From: Pukyongia salina
Lineage (GTDB): Bacteria; Bacteroidota; Bacteroidia; Flavobacteriales; Flavobacteriaceae
Assembly: GCF_002966125.1 (NCBI RefSeq)
Contig: NZ_CP027062.1
Span: 372,001 to 436,000 of the forward strand
Direction of reading: 5' to 3'
Length of the DNA stretch: 64,000 nucleotides
The notes under the pieces were generated by a model. It made no database searches. It worked only from the letters and a program-made list of their open reading frames with translations, and had not been told where the DNA came from. Of the stretch, positions 24,584-32,796 are shown piece by piece (the stretch's first letter is position 1; every line of letters starts with the position of its first letter). Position numbers and translations under genes: made by a program.

Positions 24584-25213
24584 TTATTGCTTCACAGAAC
24601 AACCAATGGCTTTGGTTTCTTTTAGAGTCACTTCCTCCCCGTCTAGTAATTCGTAAACTGCATTGGCAAGAAACCGCTCTTTCACTGCAGACGCGGAACG
24701 AACATTGTCGTCTATGGCTCCTATGTAACGAACTACTCTACCATCATCTGTATTCTCTAATAGATACACATGTGGCGTCTTGGTAGCTCCGTACTGGGCG
24801 TACACCGTATTGGTTTTGTCATACAGGTAAGGAAAGGTAAATCCTTTCTCTTCAGCCTTTGCTTGCATAAGTTCGAAAGTGTCGTCTGGTTGAACCGCAG
24901 GGTTATTCGGGTTGATCGCAATTACTGGATAACCCTGGTCCTTGAATTCGGCATCGAGGGCGATGATCCGGTCTTCACTGGCCACAGCATAAGGACAGGT
25001 ATTACAGGTGAATATAACGATAAAACCTTCGGCATCCGGATAATCGTCGTAAGACACCATGTTACCGTCAACATTTAGCAAATTGATCTCGGCAGCTGTA
25101 TCACCTATAGTGAGGCCAGCATTATTGGTGGATTCTCCCGAGGAAAATCCGGCAATAGCAAGTGAAGTCATTAATACCAGACTTAACACAAAAAGGATGT
25201 TTTTTTTCTTCAT
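24584..25213 (-). CDS. Exported thioredoxin-like (AhpC/TSA-fold) protein
   Basis: The 209-residue protein has a signal peptide (ILFVLSLVLMTSLAIAGF). Its redoxin domain is of the type seen in thiol-disulfide interchange proteins: a core opening IGDTAAEINLLNVDGN, then the CxxC motif in FTCNTCPYA, and cis-Pro in TKTPHVYLL. A further Cys near the C-terminus (AIGCSVKQ) may serve as a resolving or metal-binding residue. It is probably periplasmic and acts on disulfides. The start overlaps the stop of the upstream TlpA-like gene by 4 nt (ATGA), so they are coupled. Confidence 0.85.
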   Translation of the reverse strand: MKKKNILFVLSLVLMTSLAIAGFSSGESTNNAGLTIGDTAAEINLLNVDGNMVSYDDYPDAEGFIVIFTCNTCPYAVASEDRIIALDAEFKDQGYPVIAINPNNPAVQPDDTFELMQAKAEEKGFTFPYLYDKTNTVYAQYGATKTPHVYLLENTDDGRVVRYIGAIDDNVRSASAVKERFLANAVYELLDGEEVTLKETKAIGCSVKQ

Positions 25214-25779
25214 GATTTATTTAAAATAGATTGAACTTCTTTTTCTAATTCTTCGAAGGTAAAAGAACGTTCGAAGAACGCTCTATTCTCTCCGTTGTAT
25301 ATAAGGGTTGCAGGAATGGCTCCCTGCCATTTGTCACTTACTTTGGGGATCCAGTAATTGGCATCGTCATCGTCCAGTAATACCACTTCCGATTCCAGAT
25401 TATTTTTCTTTATAAAAGGTACGACAAGGGGTTCGAGCCTATCGGGAAAGTCGAGACTAACGAAGACCACTTTTACTTTTTCCTCTGCATAGGTCTTCCC
25501 CAGTTTCTCAAAATACGGCATTTCTTTCACGCACGGCTTACACCAGGTTGCCCAAAAATTTATCACGTAGGTTGTGTCGTTTTTATGCTGAAGCAAAGCT
25601 TCATCAAGGCCCGCAAAATTATAGACTTGGATACCATGTCTCCTTTCCGAAAGGATTTCGGATTTCTCGTTAATGGTTTCAACGACTTCAGCTACGGCCT
25701 CCTCCGGGGGATTTTCTGTTGTACTATTTCCGCAAGAAAGCAGGACTGTACAAAGACATGTGAAGATTATCAATTTCAT
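25210..25779 (-). CDS. TlpA-family thioredoxin lipoprotein
   Basis: The 189-residue protein has a signal with a lipobox (VLLSC at about 11-15), so it is probably anchored in a membrane facing the periplasm. The TlpA/ResA-type fold shows WATWCKPCVKEMPYF with the CxxC pair, then FVSLDFPDR and the cis-Pro loop GAIPATLIY. Such proteins reduce disulfides in cytochrome c maturation or copper-site assembly. It is translationally coupled to the redoxin gene downstream, and the pair may hand electrons to one another (inferred). Confidence 0.9.
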   Translation of the reverse strand: MKLIIFTCLCTVLLSCGNSTTENPPEEAVAEVVETINEKSEILSERRHGIQVYNFAGLDEALLQHKNDTTYVINFWATWCKPCVKEMPYFEKLGKTYAEEKVKVVFVSLDFPDRLEPLVVPFIKKNNLESEVVLLDDDDANYWIPKVSDKWQGAIPATLIYNGENRAFFERSFTFEELEKEVQSILNKS

Positions 25780-25907
25780 GGATTAAAAATATTTATTGTC
25801 ACCAAGATGAGAAAGCTATTTAACAAAACATTACGTTAAACTCTTTGGGGCTATTTTAAGCAATGATAAATTTTTGTTAACGCTTGTACAGGTTTGTAAA
25901 TTTATAT

Positions 25908-25924
25908 TACATTTGTATATACAA
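25908..25924 (+). promoter_or_regulatory. MarR promoter and candidate operator
   Basis: TACATTTG (25908-25915) fits the TAnnTTTG -7 box. It overlaps a perfect 12-bp palindrome, TTGTATATACAA (25913-25924), and a related half-site TTGTAAATACA follows 3 bp later. The position across the likely transcription start suits repression by the MarR protein encoded just downstream (inferred). Confidence 0.5.
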
Positions 25925-25941
25925 TTATTGTAAATACATTT

Positions 25942-26397
25942 ATGGACATCGAGCGTACTATAAAGTCAATACACAAGATGGCGATCACAACCAAATCGGT
26001 TATCAATATGATGTATACCTCAAGGTATATCGAGGATGCCGTAATGGCCATTCTAAAACCTTACGATCTAACAATTCAGCAATACAATGTTTTGCGGATA
26101 TTGAGGGGACAGAAAGGAAAACCGGCAAACCTCTGCACCATACAGGAACGAATGATCGATAAAAGTAGTAACACCACACGTCTTGTAGATAAACTCATCA
26201 AGAAAGGTTGGGTAAAAAGATCGATCTGTGAAGAAAATCGGCGCAAGGTGGAAATAATCATCACGACCAAAGGCCTCGAAATATTAAAGGAACTGGATCC
26301 TCTTACTGAGGAAAACAACGAAAAGATCCTCAAAAATCTTTCAGAAGAACAATTAGTAACCCTAAACAATCTTCTGGATACACTTAGAACCACTTAA
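25942..26397 (+). CDS. MarR-family transcriptional regulator
   Basis: The 151-residue protein has the winged-helix MarR layout: N-terminal dimerisation helix, LTIQQYNVLRILRGQKG and LCTIQERMIDKSSNTTRLVDKLIKKGWV (helix-turn-helix), a wing with RRKVEIIITTKGLEIL, and a C-terminal dimerisation helix. Such proteins usually repress their own operon and are released by small ligands or oxidation. A single Cys in the wing region (SICEENRR) could be a redox sensor, but this is only a guess. It sits 33 bp upstream of a YceI-family gene, a frequent pairing in Flavobacteria. Confidence 0.94.
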   Translation: MDIERTIKSIHKMAITTKSVINMMYTSRYIEDAVMAILKPYDLTIQQYNVLRILRGQKGKPANLCTIQERMIDKSSNTTRLVDKLIKKGWVKRSICEENRRKVEIIITTKGLEILKELDPLTEENNEKILKNLSEEQLVTLNNLLDTLRTT

Positions 26398-26430
26398 CAT
26401 AAATTCAATTTAAAAAACAGATTAAGAAAA

Positions 26431-27000
26431 ATGAAAAACCTAGAAAAATCAGTATTAATCATTGCTATTGCCATTGGCTCAATGGCTTTTACAACACCCG
26501 TAAAGAAGAGTATCAATCCCGAAAAAAGTTCTATCGACTGGAAGGGTGAAAAAGTATTAGGAACCCATACCGGTACTATATCACTTCAGGAAGGCCATCT
26601 GGAAATGGATGCCAACGGGATCACAGGTGGTAAATTTATCGTAGATATGAATACCATTACCGTAACAGACCTTGAAGGAGGATCTAAAGGGAAACTTGAA
26701 GGTCACTTGAAGAGTGACGATTTTTTCGGTGTAAAGAATTACCCAACAGCATCCCTGGTAATCAATTCTGCTAAAAAAACAGATTACGGATACGACGTAT
26801 CTGCAAATATTACCATTAAAGGTATTACCGAACCAATTTCCTTTGTCTTAAGCGAACATGAGGATGGTACCATGACCACGAAACTGGTTATAGACCGCAC
26901 CAAATTTGATGTTCGTTACGGTAGTGGTAGTTTTTTCGATAACCTTGGTGATAAAACTATCTCAGACGACTTCAAACTAGACGTGAAACTCGCGTTCTAA
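26431..27000 (+). CDS. YceI-family exported protein
   Basis: The 189-residue protein has an N-terminal signal (VLIIAIAIGSMAFTTP) and a YceI beta-barrel/lipocalin-like domain. It opens INPEKSSIDWKGEKVLGTHTG and shows GHLKSDDFFGVKNYPTASL and the final FDNLGDKTISDDFKLDVKL. YceI proteins bind long-chain isoprenoid or amide ligands in the periplasm and are induced by stress or high pH in some bacteria. It is probably controlled by the MarR gene 33 bp upstream. A strong terminator follows. Confidence 0.94.
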   Translation: MKNLEKSVLIIAIAIGSMAFTTPVKKSINPEKSSIDWKGEKVLGTHTGTISLQEGHLEMDANGITGGKFIVDMNTITVTDLEGGSKGKLEGHLKSDDFFGVKNYPTASLVINSAKKTDYGYDVSANITIKGITEPISFVLSEHEDGTMTTKLVIDRTKFDVRYGSGSFFDNLGDKTISDDFKLDVKLAF

Positions 27001-27022
27001 TTGAAAATTGCTATGAAAAGAG

Positions 27023-27050
27023 AAGCCTGCTTAACCGCAGGCTTTTTTTA
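27023..27050 (+). terminator. Rho-independent terminator of marR-yceI
   Basis: AAGCCTGC / GCAGGCTT stem (27023-27030, 27037-27044) with a 6-nt loop and a T run. It ends at the stop codon of the convergent DUF1501 gene. Confidence 0.87.
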
Positions 27051-28238
27051 TACTATGTTTACTGGTCCAATGGCTTGACCAAGCAGATCCTCACTTCGCA
27101 CCTCCAGCCACTTTTCCATGATATTTGCATAGATGCTCCTAAAATCGATCTCATGCACAAGATCGCCATTCTTGTCGAGTTTGGTAAGATCGGGGGCTGC
27201 ATTGAACAGGCCCGGTCTCTTTAGCTGCTTCCCAATAACAAATACATTGTTTGCCGCTCCATGATCCGTACCATTAGCTGCATTTTGTGCAACCCTTCTA
27301 CCAAACTCCGAAAATGTAAGGATCAAGGTATCATTAAATGTGTTGTTAGCCTTCAAATCGGCCACCAGGGTACTTACCCCTTCAGCATAGTCCTTCAAAA
27401 GCGCATCCTGTTTTCTGGCCTGATTGGCGTGTGTATCGAATCCCGCTAAAGAAGCATAATACACTTTGGTATCCAACCGACTGTTAATAAATTCGGCCAG
27501 GGTTTTCATCTGCTTGCCAAAAGGCGACTTTCCATAATCGAAATTGGACCTCGTAACCTTACTCTTCTCATAGATATAACTCGCCGATTGCTTGGCGTCG
27601 ATCATAGTTTGATACAGATACCCCATATTATGTTCGCTCAAGTGCTGGTCTGTATTATACTGCAATACCTGCTCGAAATACGGATCGGAGGTAATTTTAT
27701 GTAACATGGAGGCGTCACGAGCCACGACCCCATTCTTTGATTCCCCTTGCATAATAAGTGATAGAGAATTTCCTATCTCGATCGCATTATAGGGTTCGCT
27801 TCCATAGTTATCCAGATATCGGCCAACCCATCCGTGGTTAAGGAACTTATCCGAATCACTTGCGGTGTGCCAGATATCGGTGGATCGAAAATGTGAACGA
27901 TTTGGGTTTGGATATCCCACGTTGTTGATAACACTCAGCTCTCCGGCATCGAAAAGCTTCTTTAAAGGAGCAAGATTTTTATGAAAACCAAGCTCATCAT
28001 TCATCGGTAACACATCCTTTCGATCTATCGCGATAGTGGGCCTTTCACGATAGTAGATATCATTTCTATAAGGTACTATTGTATTTAGTCCGTCGTTACC
28101 ACCTGCCAATTGAATGATCACCAATCGTTTAAATCCCTGTGGTAACTGCAATTGTAAATCCATAGCCTTCACAAAGGCGGGAACCAGGAAAAAACTACTG
28201 GCCAAAGCCGAATTCTTTATAAAATCTCTTCTTTTCAT
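27048..28238 (-). CDS. DUF1501-family exported protein
   Basis: The 396-residue protein opens with a twin-arginine-like leader (MKRRDFIKNSALASSFFLVPAFVKA) and matches DUF1501 in length and motifs: FKRLVIIQLAGGNDGLNTIVP, RSHFRSTDIWHTA, and the late TLILTFSEFGRR with GTDHGAANNVFVIG. The fold resembles alkaline phosphatase/sulfatase-like proteins, but no activity is established for the family. It starts 5 nt after the stop of the DUF1800 gene. The DUF1800/DUF1501 pair recurs in Bacteroidota, Planctomycetes and Proteobacteria, so the two products probably act together in the periplasm. Confidence 0.9.
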   Translation of the reverse strand: MKRRDFIKNSALASSFFLVPAFVKAMDLQLQLPQGFKRLVIIQLAGGNDGLNTIVPYRNDIYYRERPTIAIDRKDVLPMNDELGFHKNLAPLKKLFDAGELSVINNVGYPNPNRSHFRSTDIWHTASDSDKFLNHGWVGRYLDNYGSEPYNAIEIGNSLSLIMQGESKNGVVARDASMLHKITSDPYFEQVLQYNTDQHLSEHNMGYLYQTMIDAKQSASYIYEKSKVTRSNFDYGKSPFGKQMKTLAEFINSRLDTKVYYASLAGFDTHANQARKQDALLKDYAEGVSTLVADLKANNTFNDTLILTFSEFGRRVAQNAANGTDHGAANNVFVIGKQLKRPGLFNAAPDLTKLDKNGDLVHEIDFRSIYANIMEKWLEVRSEDLLGQAIGPVNIV

Positions 28239-28243
28239 AACAA

Positions 28244-29599
28244 TCAGGTTAATTGAAATTCTGGTACCGACATCAGCTGTAAACTTTTCTCCTGCTTCGA
28301 AAAACGGGATCCCTTAAGGATCAGGTCCAATGTTCCCTTCTCCAGTTCAGGCGCACAAATCGCCATGGGTAACTCTTCTTCCCGAAGATTCCCGTATTCC
28401 TTATCGAACGCCTTCCAATCCTTTGAGATATTAAATCGATCTCCAAAAGACCGTCCTTCCATAAAAGCATATCCTAAACTGTTTGAAGGAATCAAGCCGT
28501 TCCCCAGGAAAATAGAGGGCAATTTCATTCGTACCATGAGAGTATTGGTATTGATCCAATGACGACCACCCGGCCAACCCGCAACATTGGGAGGTTCCAA
28601 TAGCGCCTGGCCCATTAATCGTTGCACGAACAGTTGCTGCCTGGGCTGCTGGAAACTGAAAGGCACCACCTTGTATATAGAGGAAAGCAGGTCGACCGGG
28701 GATTTTATCTTAGTACCCACATTTTCTTCGGCATAGAACCAATCTGCCGTAAACACGTAGCGCATCACCTCCTTAATATCGTAAGCTTTGTAGAACACAT
28801 CGGCCATCTCATTCACATGGCTGCCATTCACAGTTGTATTTACAAAATAACTGTAGAGTTTACTACAAACAAATTGAGCACATTCCTTTTTCTCACAGAT
28901 AATATTAATAATATCATCCCCGTCCAGATAGGCATTCCATCCCATAAATTGCTTCTCGCCAAAATCGTGTTGTCTCATATTGAGAAAGAACGAACCGTCC
29001 ATTCGGGAACTGTAACCGGTAAATGCCCTAGCTGCTTCTTTAATGTCCTCTTCACTGTAATTTCCCGTTCCCAAGGTGAACAGCTCCATTAGCTCCCGAG
29101 CGAAATTCTCGTTTGGCTGATTTTTAAAATTGCTGTTCGTATTGAGATATTTCATCATGGAAGGGGCTTTTGCAACTTCCTTGGTGAAATCCTTAAAATT
29201 CCCCAGCGCGTTTTTCCTAAGTATGTTATAATACTGTATCGCATAGTAGATCACCTGGTCGCGACACACAAAATGATTTGCCCAGAAAAGGGTCATCCGT
29301 TCATTCAAGGCTTCAGAAGAACTACAGAGTTTCTTGAACCAGGCGGAATTATAATCTATATGTTTGGGTGCATTCTCGCGAATGATCTTTTCTAATTGTC
29401 GTAATCTTCCCTGCATCCCGTCTTCAAAGAATTCATCGAAATCGGATAGATCGATCGTAAGGGGAGTGATTTCTTCCGAATCTCTGAACAGCCTGTCCAC
29501 AACCTCTTCGGAAGATAGGGAAACGAGTTTTTTTGCTTCTGAAGGGCTTATCCCAAACGCAGCACGCCGATATAAATGATATATATTTCGTAACTCCAT
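28244..29599 (-). CDS. DUF1800-family protein
   Basis: The 451-residue protein begins MELRNIYHLYRRAAFGISP and contains the DUF1800 signatures: LMELFTLGTGNYSEEDIKEAARAFTG, the RQHDFGEKQFMG segment, and the late PPNVAGWPGG. No signal peptide is visible, although its DUF1501 partner is exported. Function is unknown. It lies first in a two-gene operon and is divergent from the trp operon, with the trp promoter and leader in the gap. Confidence 0.9.
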   Translation of the reverse strand: MELRNIYHLYRRAAFGISPSEAKKLVSLSSEEVVDRLFRDSEEITPLTIDLSDFDEFFEDGMQGRLRQLEKIIRENAPKHIDYNSAWFKKLCSSSEALNERMTLFWANHFVCRDQVIYYAIQYYNILRKNALGNFKDFTKEVAKAPSMMKYLNTNSNFKNQPNENFARELMELFTLGTGNYSEEDIKEAARAFTGYSSRMDGSFFLNMRQHDFGEKQFMGWNAYLDGDDIINIICEKKECAQFVCSKLYSYFVNTTVNGSHVNEMADVFYKAYDIKEVMRYVFTADWFYAEENVGTKIKSPVDLLSSIYKVVPFSFQQPRQQLFVQRLMGQALLEPPNVAGWPGGRHWINTNTLMVRMKLPSIFLGNGLIPSNSLGYAFMEGRSFGDRFNISKDWKAFDKEYGNLREEELPMAICAPELEKGTLDLILKGSRFSKQEKSLQLMSVPEFQLT

Positions 29600-29661
29600 A
29601 CAGTTATATGACTAAAAATTATGCCAAATGTTTATTTCACTAAATTGTATGCTGAATTTAT

Positions 29662-29691
29662 TTGTCCAATCCAATTCAATTTCTATCTTTG
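29662..29691 (+). promoter_or_regulatory. trp operon promoter
   Basis: TTG at 29662-29664 and TATCTTTG at 29684-29691 are separated by 19 bp, a perfect match to the Bacteroidota -33/-7 arrangement. The expected start of transcription is only a few nucleotides before the leader-peptide ATG at 29700. Confidence 0.8.
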
Positions 29692-29699
29692 AATTTCAG

Positions 29700-29756
29700 A
29701 TGAAAAAATCGAATACAAATAACTGGTGGTGGAAAAACTTACGTCCGATGTCGTGA
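29700..29756 (+). CDS. trpL: trp operon leader peptide
   Basis: An 18-residue peptide, MKKSNTNNWWWKNLRPMS, has three consecutive Trp codons (residues 9-11), the hallmark of transcription attenuation. Stalling at these codons when charged tRNA-Trp is scarce would change folding of the following RNA. The stop region (29750-29756, GTCGTGA) can pair with 29797-29803 (TCACGAC), which lies in the loop and 3' arm of the terminator, so it is a candidate antiterminator strand. There is almost no 5' leader before the ATG. Confidence 0.9.
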   Translation: MKKSNTNNWWWKNLRPMS

Positions 29757-29784
29757 GAAAAGCACTATGGTTATAACATATAGC

Positions 29785-29816
29785 AAGGCTTGTCAATCAC
29801 GACAAGCCTTTTTTAT
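29785..29816 (+). terminator. trp attenuator
   Basis: AAGGCTTGTC / GACAAGCCTT (29785-29794 and 29801-29810) is a perfect 10-bp stem with a 6-nt loop and a T run, placed 28 nt after the leader-peptide stop and 11 nt before the trpE ATG. Confidence 0.92.
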
Positions 29817-29826
29817 TTCAGAAAAA

Positions 29827-31227
29827 ATGAAATATAAACTAAAAACATACTCACAAAGGTTGCTGGCCGATACCTTAACTCCGGTTTCGGTATACCTGCG
29901 TCTTCGTGATAAATATCCACACAGCCTGTTGCTGGAAAGTAGCGACTATCGCGCAAACGATAATACGTTCAGTTTTATATGCTGTAACCCTCTTGCGTCG
30001 ATCACGGTTGAGAATGAAAAAGTAACTCAACGGTTCCCGGACGGGAAACAACTGCAAACAGAAATAACTCCTGAATCGGATATACCACAGCTACTACAGG
30101 ACTTTGCAGCCGTCTTCGAAATCGAGTTGGAAAATCGATTTAAATTCGCCAATAACGGACTTTTTGGATACATAGCGTACGATGCCGTTCGATATTTTGA
30201 AGATATCGACATAGCCAAAAGAAACTCACAATTACAAATACCAGACATCCATTATGCGGTTTATCAAAACGTGATCGCCATCAATCATTTCAATAACGAG
30301 GCACATATTTTTTCTCATTGTTATGACCAGGAAAATAATATCCCGGAAATCACCCAATTCCTGCGCTCAAAACAGTTCGCCGAATATCCTTTTAAGAGGT
30401 CCGGACTTCCATCCACAAATTTGCAGGATGAAGAATTCAAAGAACTGGTAACCCGTTGCAAAGCACATTGTGCTCGTGGAGATGTTTTCCAGATCGTGCC
30501 TTCCAAACGTTTTTCGCAGGAATTTACCGGCGACGATTTTAACGTGTACAGGGCACTAAGAAGTGTAAATCCTTCTCCTTATCTTTTTTATTTCGACTAT
30601 GGTAATTTTAAGATCTTCGGAAGTTCTCCGGAAGCCCAACTAGTTGTGCAAAATGGCATTGCCGAAATTCATCCTATAGCTGGGACTTTTAAACGTACCG
30701 GGAACGACGAGCAAGATGCGCAACTGGCAAGGGAACTTTCAGAAGATGAAAAAGAGAATAGTGAACACGTAATGCTGGTAGACCTGGCACGTAACGACCT
30801 TAGCCGGCATGGGAGTGATGTAACTGTTGAAACCTATAGGGAGGTACAGTTCTTTTCTCATGTGATACACCTTGTGAGTAAGGTCACGGCCCGAAAACAC
30901 CCTAACACAGACACCATGAGGCTTGTAGCAGACACTTTTCCGGCTGGAACATTAAGTGGAGCACCAAAACACAAAGCCATGGAATTACTCGAGAAATACG
31001 AAAATACAGACCGCGAATTTTACGGAGGGGCCATTGGATTTATGGATTTTAAAGGAAACTTTAATCACGCCATCATCATTAGGTCTTTTTTAAGCAAGAA
31101 CCATAAGTTACACTACCAGGCTGGGGCTGGTATTGTTTCAGACAGCGATGAAGAAACCGAACTCCAGGAAGTATATAATAAGTTAGGTGCACTTACAAAA
31201 GCCCTCGAACTAGCCGAACAAGTTTAA
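29827..31227 (+). CDS. trpE: Anthranilate synthase component I
   Basis: TrpE converts chorismate to anthranilate with ammonia from TrpG. The start is the ATG at 29827, giving 466 residues. An in-frame ATG at 29767 would translate through the attenuator and is rejected. The N-terminal LLLES motif, part of the tryptophan feedback site, is present (SLLLESSDYR), as are the chorismate-domain motifs GDVFQIVPSKRF, LFYFDYGNFKIFGSSPE, PIAGTFKRTG and the VDLARNDLSR and GAPKHKAMELL blocks. The enzyme is therefore probably subject both to attenuation and to feedback by tryptophan. trpG follows after 1 nt. Confidence 0.97.
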   Translation: MKYKLKTYSQRLLADTLTPVSVYLRLRDKYPHSLLLESSDYRANDNTFSFICCNPLASITVENEKVTQRFPDGKQLQTEITPESDIPQLLQDFAAVFEIELENRFKFANNGLFGYIAYDAVRYFEDIDIAKRNSQLQIPDIHYAVYQNVIAINHFNNEAHIFSHCYDQENNIPEITQFLRSKQFAEYPFKRSGLPSTNLQDEEFKELVTRCKAHCARGDVFQIVPSKRFSQEFTGDDFNVYRALRSVNPSPYLFYFDYGNFKIFGSSPEAQLVVQNGIAEIHPIAGTFKRTGNDEQDAQLARELSEDEKENSEHVMLVDLARNDLSRHGSDVTVETYREVQFFSHVIHLVSKVTARKHPNTDTMRLVADTFPAGTLSGAPKHKAMELLEKYENTDREFYGGAIGFMDFKGNFNHAIIIRSFLSKNHKLHYQAGAGIVSDSDEETELQEVYNKLGALTKALELAEQV

Positions 31228-31228
31228 G

Positions 31229-31795
31229 ATGAAAGTATTAGTAATAGATAACTACGATAGTTTTGTGTACAACCTCGTGCATTACCTGGAGGAATTCGAT
31301 GTAGAGGTAACTGTAAAACGGAACGACCAGTTTAATATCGAAGAAGTTGCTTTATACGATAAGATATTACTCTCACCCGGTCCCGGGATTCCGGACGAAG
31401 CCGGATTGCTGAAAGAGGTGATAAAGAAATACGCAGGCAGTAAACCCATTCTTGGCGTTTGCCTGGGTCAACAGGCAATTGGTGAGGTATTTGGCGGAAG
31501 TATCACCAACCTAAAACAAGTTTTTCACGGTGTAGCGACCAAAGCCAAAATCCTGGTAGACGATGAGCCTTTGTTTCGAGGGTTAGATAACGAAATTGAA
31601 GTGGGACGCTACCACTCCTGGGTAGTTGAAAAATCTAACTTTCCAAAGGTTTTGGAGATCACCTCCCAGGATGAGAACGGACAAATAATGTCGTTACGAC
31701 ATCGCGAATTCGACCTAAGGGCGGTACAATTTCATCCGGAAAGTGTGCTAACTCCCATGGGGAAGAAAATTATTCAGAACTGGATAGAAAGCTAA
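31229..31795 (+). CDS. trpG: Anthranilate synthase glutamine amidotransferase component
   Basis: The 188-residue protein is a class I glutamine amidotransferase with LVIDNYDSFVYNLVHYLEE at the start, nucleophile Cys78 in GVCLGQQAIGEVFGG, and the His-Glu pair in AVQFHPESVLTPMG. It supplies ammonia to TrpE. It may also serve PabB (p-aminobenzoate synthesis) if no second amidotransferase exists; this cannot be judged here. It is placed 1 nt after trpE and 2 nt before trpD. Confidence 0.96.
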   Translation: MKVLVIDNYDSFVYNLVHYLEEFDVEVTVKRNDQFNIEEVALYDKILLSPGPGIPDEAGLLKEVIKKYAGSKPILGVCLGQQAIGEVFGGSITNLKQVFHGVATKAKILVDDEPLFRGLDNEIEVGRYHSWVVEKSNFPKVLEITSQDENGQIMSLRHREFDLRAVQFHPESVLTPMGKKIIQNWIES

Positions 31796-31797
31796 AA

Positions 31798-32796
31798 ATG
31801 AAAAGTGTACTCAACAGGTTAATCAACCATGAACAATTAGATAGGGAAGAGGCGAGAAATATTCTTGTATCCATTTCGGAAGGTGCCTATAATACAAGCC
31901 AGATCTCTGCTTTTCTTACCGTATATATGATGCGAAGTATTGGATTGGAAGAACTGGAAGGTTTCAGGGATGCACTCCTAGAATTATGTATTGCACCGGA
32001 ACTTGGCGATTACCATACAATTGATCTTTGTGGCACAGGCGGAGACGGTAAAAACACCTTTAATATATCTACTCTTGCATCCTTTGTCACCGCAGGGGCC
32101 GGAGTATTGGTCACCAAACACGGAAATTATGGTGTTTCCTCAATTAGCGGAAGCAGTAACGTACTGGAGCAATTGGGCGTAACCTTTAGTAATGAGTCTG
32201 GTTTTCTGAAGCGTTGCCTTGATGAAACAGGGATATGCGTACTTCATGCACCCCTCTTCCACCCTGCTATGAAAAATGTAGCACCTATTCGTCGGGAATT
32301 GGGCGTAAAAACCTTTTTTAATATGCTGGGGCCAATGGTAAATCCCGCCTTCCCCAAAAATCAGCTCGTAGGGGTATTTAGCCTGGAACTGGCTCGATTG
32401 TACGGATATCTGTACCAGCAAAGTGAAAAGAACTATGCCATACTGCATGCAATGGATGGCTACGATGAGATTTCCCTTACCGGCCCTACCAAGGTGATTT
32501 CAGGTAAAACTGAACAGGTCCTCCAACCTTCTCACTTTGGCGTCGAACCCATTGAAGCTTCTCAGATCTATGGCGGGGATAGTGTAGAGGATTCGGCGGC
32601 GATATTTATGGAGATCCTAAATGGCCGGGGCAGCAAAGCACAAAACGATGTTGTTTGCGCCAATGCCGCCATGGCGATCTCTGTTGCCGATAGTTGTTCG
32701 TTAACGGAAGGTTTCGAGAGAGCACGTGATTCTCTCCTAAACGCAAAGGCCCTAGAGGTATTAAATAAATTACAGAAAATAAGCCGGGAACAATGA
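31798..32796 (+). CDS. trpD: Anthranilate phosphoribosyltransferase
   Basis: The 332-residue protein attaches phosphoribosyl pyrophosphate to anthranilate. It shows the signature glycine-rich PRPP loop CGTGGDGKNTFNIST, VTKHGNYGVSSISGSSNVLEQLG, and FHPAMKNVAPIRRELGVKTFFNMLGPMVNPA. Length is usual for a stand-alone TrpD (no TrpG fusion). It overlaps trpC by 4 nt (ATGA), indicating translational coupling. Confidence 0.97.
   Translation: MKSVLNRLINHEQLDREEARNILVSISEGAYNTSQISAFLTVYMMRSIGLEELEGFRDALLELCIAPELGDYHTIDLCGTGGDGKNTFNISTLASFVTAGAGVLVTKHGNYGVSSISGSSNVLEQLGVTFSNESGFLKRCLDETGICVLHAPLFHPAMKNVAPIRRELGVKTFFNMLGPMVNPAFPKNQLVGVFSLELARLYGYLYQQSEKNYAILHAMDGYDEISLTGPTKVISGKTEQVLQPSHFGVEPIEASQIYGGDSVEDSAAIFMEILNGRGSKAQNDVVCANAAMAISVADSCSLTEGFERARDSLLNAKALEVLNKLQKISREQ

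Noticed and set aside
29767-29826. Upstream start for trpE
   Set aside because: It would translate through the attenuator hairpin; the ATG at 29827 gives the normal N-terminus.
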